A stretch of 64,000 nt of DNA, from the NCBI RefSeq assembly GCF_024362405.1, contig NZ_CP101454.1, positions 2,232,001 to 2,296,000 of the forward strand, written 5' to 3'. Of the stretch, positions 62,884 through 64,000 are shown one piece after another (the stretch's first letter is position 1; each line of letters opens with the position of its first letter). Source of the DNA: Halorarius litoreus (GTDB lineage: Archaea > Halobacteriota > Halobacteria > Halobacteriales > Haloarculaceae). The translations under genes and the position numbers were made by a program. Below the pieces are notes generated by a model. That model made no database searches and was not told the origin of the DNA. It saw nothing but the letters and a program-made list of their open reading frames with translations.

Positions 62884-63828
62884 GTGCGCGAGTTCGACTT
62901 CGAGTTGGCCGTCTGTGCCCACCTCGAACGCGAGGGGCACCTGCTCGCCCGCCAGCTGGCGGGGGGCGTCCACGGCTCCCGGGTGATGGACGTCGTAGTC
63001 GTCGAGCCCGGCCCCGGCTTCGACGCGCGGACGCGGCTCACCAGCGAGGCGATCCCTCACCGGCTGCTCGAATCCGACCTCGGCCCGGGGCGGGCACGTC
63101 GGCCGGTCAACGTCCTCGGCGACTCCGGCTACGCGGACGCGGCGGTCACCCGCGGGCTCGACATCGGGTTCCTCCAGCGCGAGCGCCGCGACGGGCAGGC
63201 GTACGTCCGGACCGTCGCGCGCTACCCCGACGACTGGTTCGCGGGGCTGGTCGGCATCGAGAACAAACCCGACCTCGGGCGACCCGGCGATCTCGAACTC
63301 CAGCTCCGGAAGGACGTCTCGCTCGCGCTGTTCGACCGCGTGATTCTGGCCACGGAGAGCCACGTCACGGGTGCGCACCTGAACCGTATCCCGCCCGAGG
63401 TGGGCGTATGGCGGGTCGACCCCCAGGGTGGATACGAGGTGGTTCGCGAGCCGACACCGCTCGCCGCCGCCGAGACGGGCATCGAGGTCGTCGACGAGTT
63501 CCCCGAACGGACCGACGTGCGCCCGGTCTCGGCTGCCGAGAAGGCGCGGTATCGTCGCCGCATCGCCGAGCGCGCCTACGGGAAGGGGTGGCGGGTGCCG
63601 TTCCCCGACTGCCCCCACGTCGAGGACCGGCCCGTCGCGGGCGTGCCGGGGTTGCCGTACTGCACCCGACAGGGACGGTACGTCCGCCCGGCCGACGCTT
63701 GCGACTGCGAACCGGGCGACGGTCCCGAGGTGGACGTGGCGGCGCTCCGCGACGAGCACTCACCGTGGGTGCGTGACCCGTCGGGTGCGGGTCGGCGGCA
63801 GGCAGGGCTCGACTCGTTCGTCGACTGA
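62884..63828 (+). CDS. DUF5787 protein, possible PD-(D/E)XK-like nuclease
   Basis: The 314-residue protein uses GTG and begins REFDFELAVCAHLEREGHLL. The segment VMDVVVVEPG (about 35-44) and VGIENKPDLGRPGDLELQLR (about 123-142) resemble the D...(D/E)xK core of restriction-like nucleases. A C-terminal region has four cysteines (DCPHVEDR, YCTRQGRY and ACDCEPGD), suggesting zinc or iron-sulfur binding. The family is haloarchaeal and uncharacterised. Confidence 0.75.
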   Translation: MREFDFELAVCAHLEREGHLLARQLAGGVHGSRVMDVVVVEPGPGFDARTRLTSEAIPHRLLESDLGPGRARRPVNVLGDSGYADAAVTRGLDIGFLQRERRDGQAYVRTVARYPDDWFAGLVGIENKPDLGRPGDLELQLRKDVSLALFDRVILATESHVTGAHLNRIPPEVGVWRVDPQGGYEVVREPTPLAAAETGIEVVDEFPERTDVRPVSAAEKARYRRRIAERAYGKGWRVPFPDCPHVEDRPVAGVPGLPYCTRQGRYVRPADACDCEPGDGPEVDVAALRDEHSPWVRDPSGAGRRQAGLDSFVD

Positions 63829-63868
63829 ATCTAAGAAAACCTATACCCGAGGCGTCGTCATCCCGGAT

Positions 63869-64000
63869 ATGCGCCGCCTCTCGTTTCTCGTGGCCCTCCT
63901 CCTCGTCGTCCCGACCGGGGCGGCGGTCGCCGTCAGCGCCCAGTCCGCGGATACCTCATGTGCCGGCACGATGGTCGAACCCGCCGGCGGTACGACCGTC
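63869..64000 (+). CDS. Exported protein, N-terminal part (runs off the window)
   Basis: The frame starts MRRLSFLVALLLVVPTGAAV, a clear signal peptide of about 25 residues, followed by SAQSADTSCAGTMVEPAGGT. It remains open at the right edge. The AAAACCTATACCCG element 27-40 bases before the ATG is a plausible promoter. The mature part is too short to identify. Confidence 0.7.
   Translation, partial: MRRLSFLVALLLVVPTGAAVAVSAQSADTSCAGTMVEPAGGTTV

Overview
The window is chromosomal DNA from a halophilic archaeon (class Halobacteria); I cannot name the genus. The evidence is high GC, very acidic predicted proteins, an A-type ATP synthase, a thermosome, aIF2-gamma, aRF1, Rpo7/Spt4, a Kae1-Bud32 fusion, TYW1 and Trm1. 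Several haloarchaea-specific families also occur (amphi-Trp, DUF460, DUF5787, DUF5808, DUF6276, RbkR). Genes are tightly packed, often with start/stop overlaps, and several start codons sit about 25-40 bases after a TATA-like box.

Layout. 1-6246: end of the ATP synthase operon (F, A, B, then D). A wax-ester-synthase-like acyltransferase and a haloarchaeal protein sit between B and D. 6342-10519: amphi-Trp protein, CorC/CNNM transporter, thermosome and a two-KH protein (Dim2/PNO1 type). 10673-16005: accessory block with a beta-propeller, an Asp/His-rich exported protein, GNAT, MFS exporter, winged-helix zinc regulator and CPBP protease. It separates the KH gene from rio1 and aIF1A (16046-17197), which are often its neighbours. 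17320-20763: alcohol dehydrogenase, then an AT-richer patch with a small membrane protein and a complete IS5-type element.

20557-25303: small membrane proteins, DUF460 protein, a DUF2178-XRE pair behind two palindromic operators, beta-carbonic anhydrase and RNase Z. 25705-29449: three exported or lipid-anchored surface proteins, one with a 24-bp tandem repeat and two with DUF4382-type domains. 29457-38144: ilvE, ribB with its regulator/kinase rbkR, a histidine kinase, TYW1, a hypothetical and argS. 38190-40651: a MinD-like protein without the usual P-loop lysines, a 48-residue membrane protein beside it, and aRF1.

40671-50820: response regulator, methyltransferase, small zinc proteins, lrp with divergent glnA, PAP2 phosphatase, YihY protein, trm1, a SWIM zinc-finger protein and a winged-helix regulator. 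51007-54090: acyl-CoA dehydrogenase, Tat lipoprotein with DUF4397 repeats, and a matrixin-like protease. 54537-59639: information-processing cluster (aIF2-gamma, PIN nuclease, Rpo7, Spt4, dephospho-CoA kinase, S24e, S27ae, Kae1-Bud32). 59751-64000: DUF5808, XTP/dITP pyrophosphatase, GNAT, SDR, a PIN-like gene coupled to a 31-codon ORF, DUF5787 and the start of an exported protein.

Most of the window is conserved core with accessory genes between. I saw no tRNA, rRNA, CRISPR array, provirus or recognised defence island. The least explained items are the DUF2178-XRE operators, the lysine-less MinD-like protein with its small membrane neighbour, the micro-ORF/PIN pair, and the repeat array inside a surface-protein domain.
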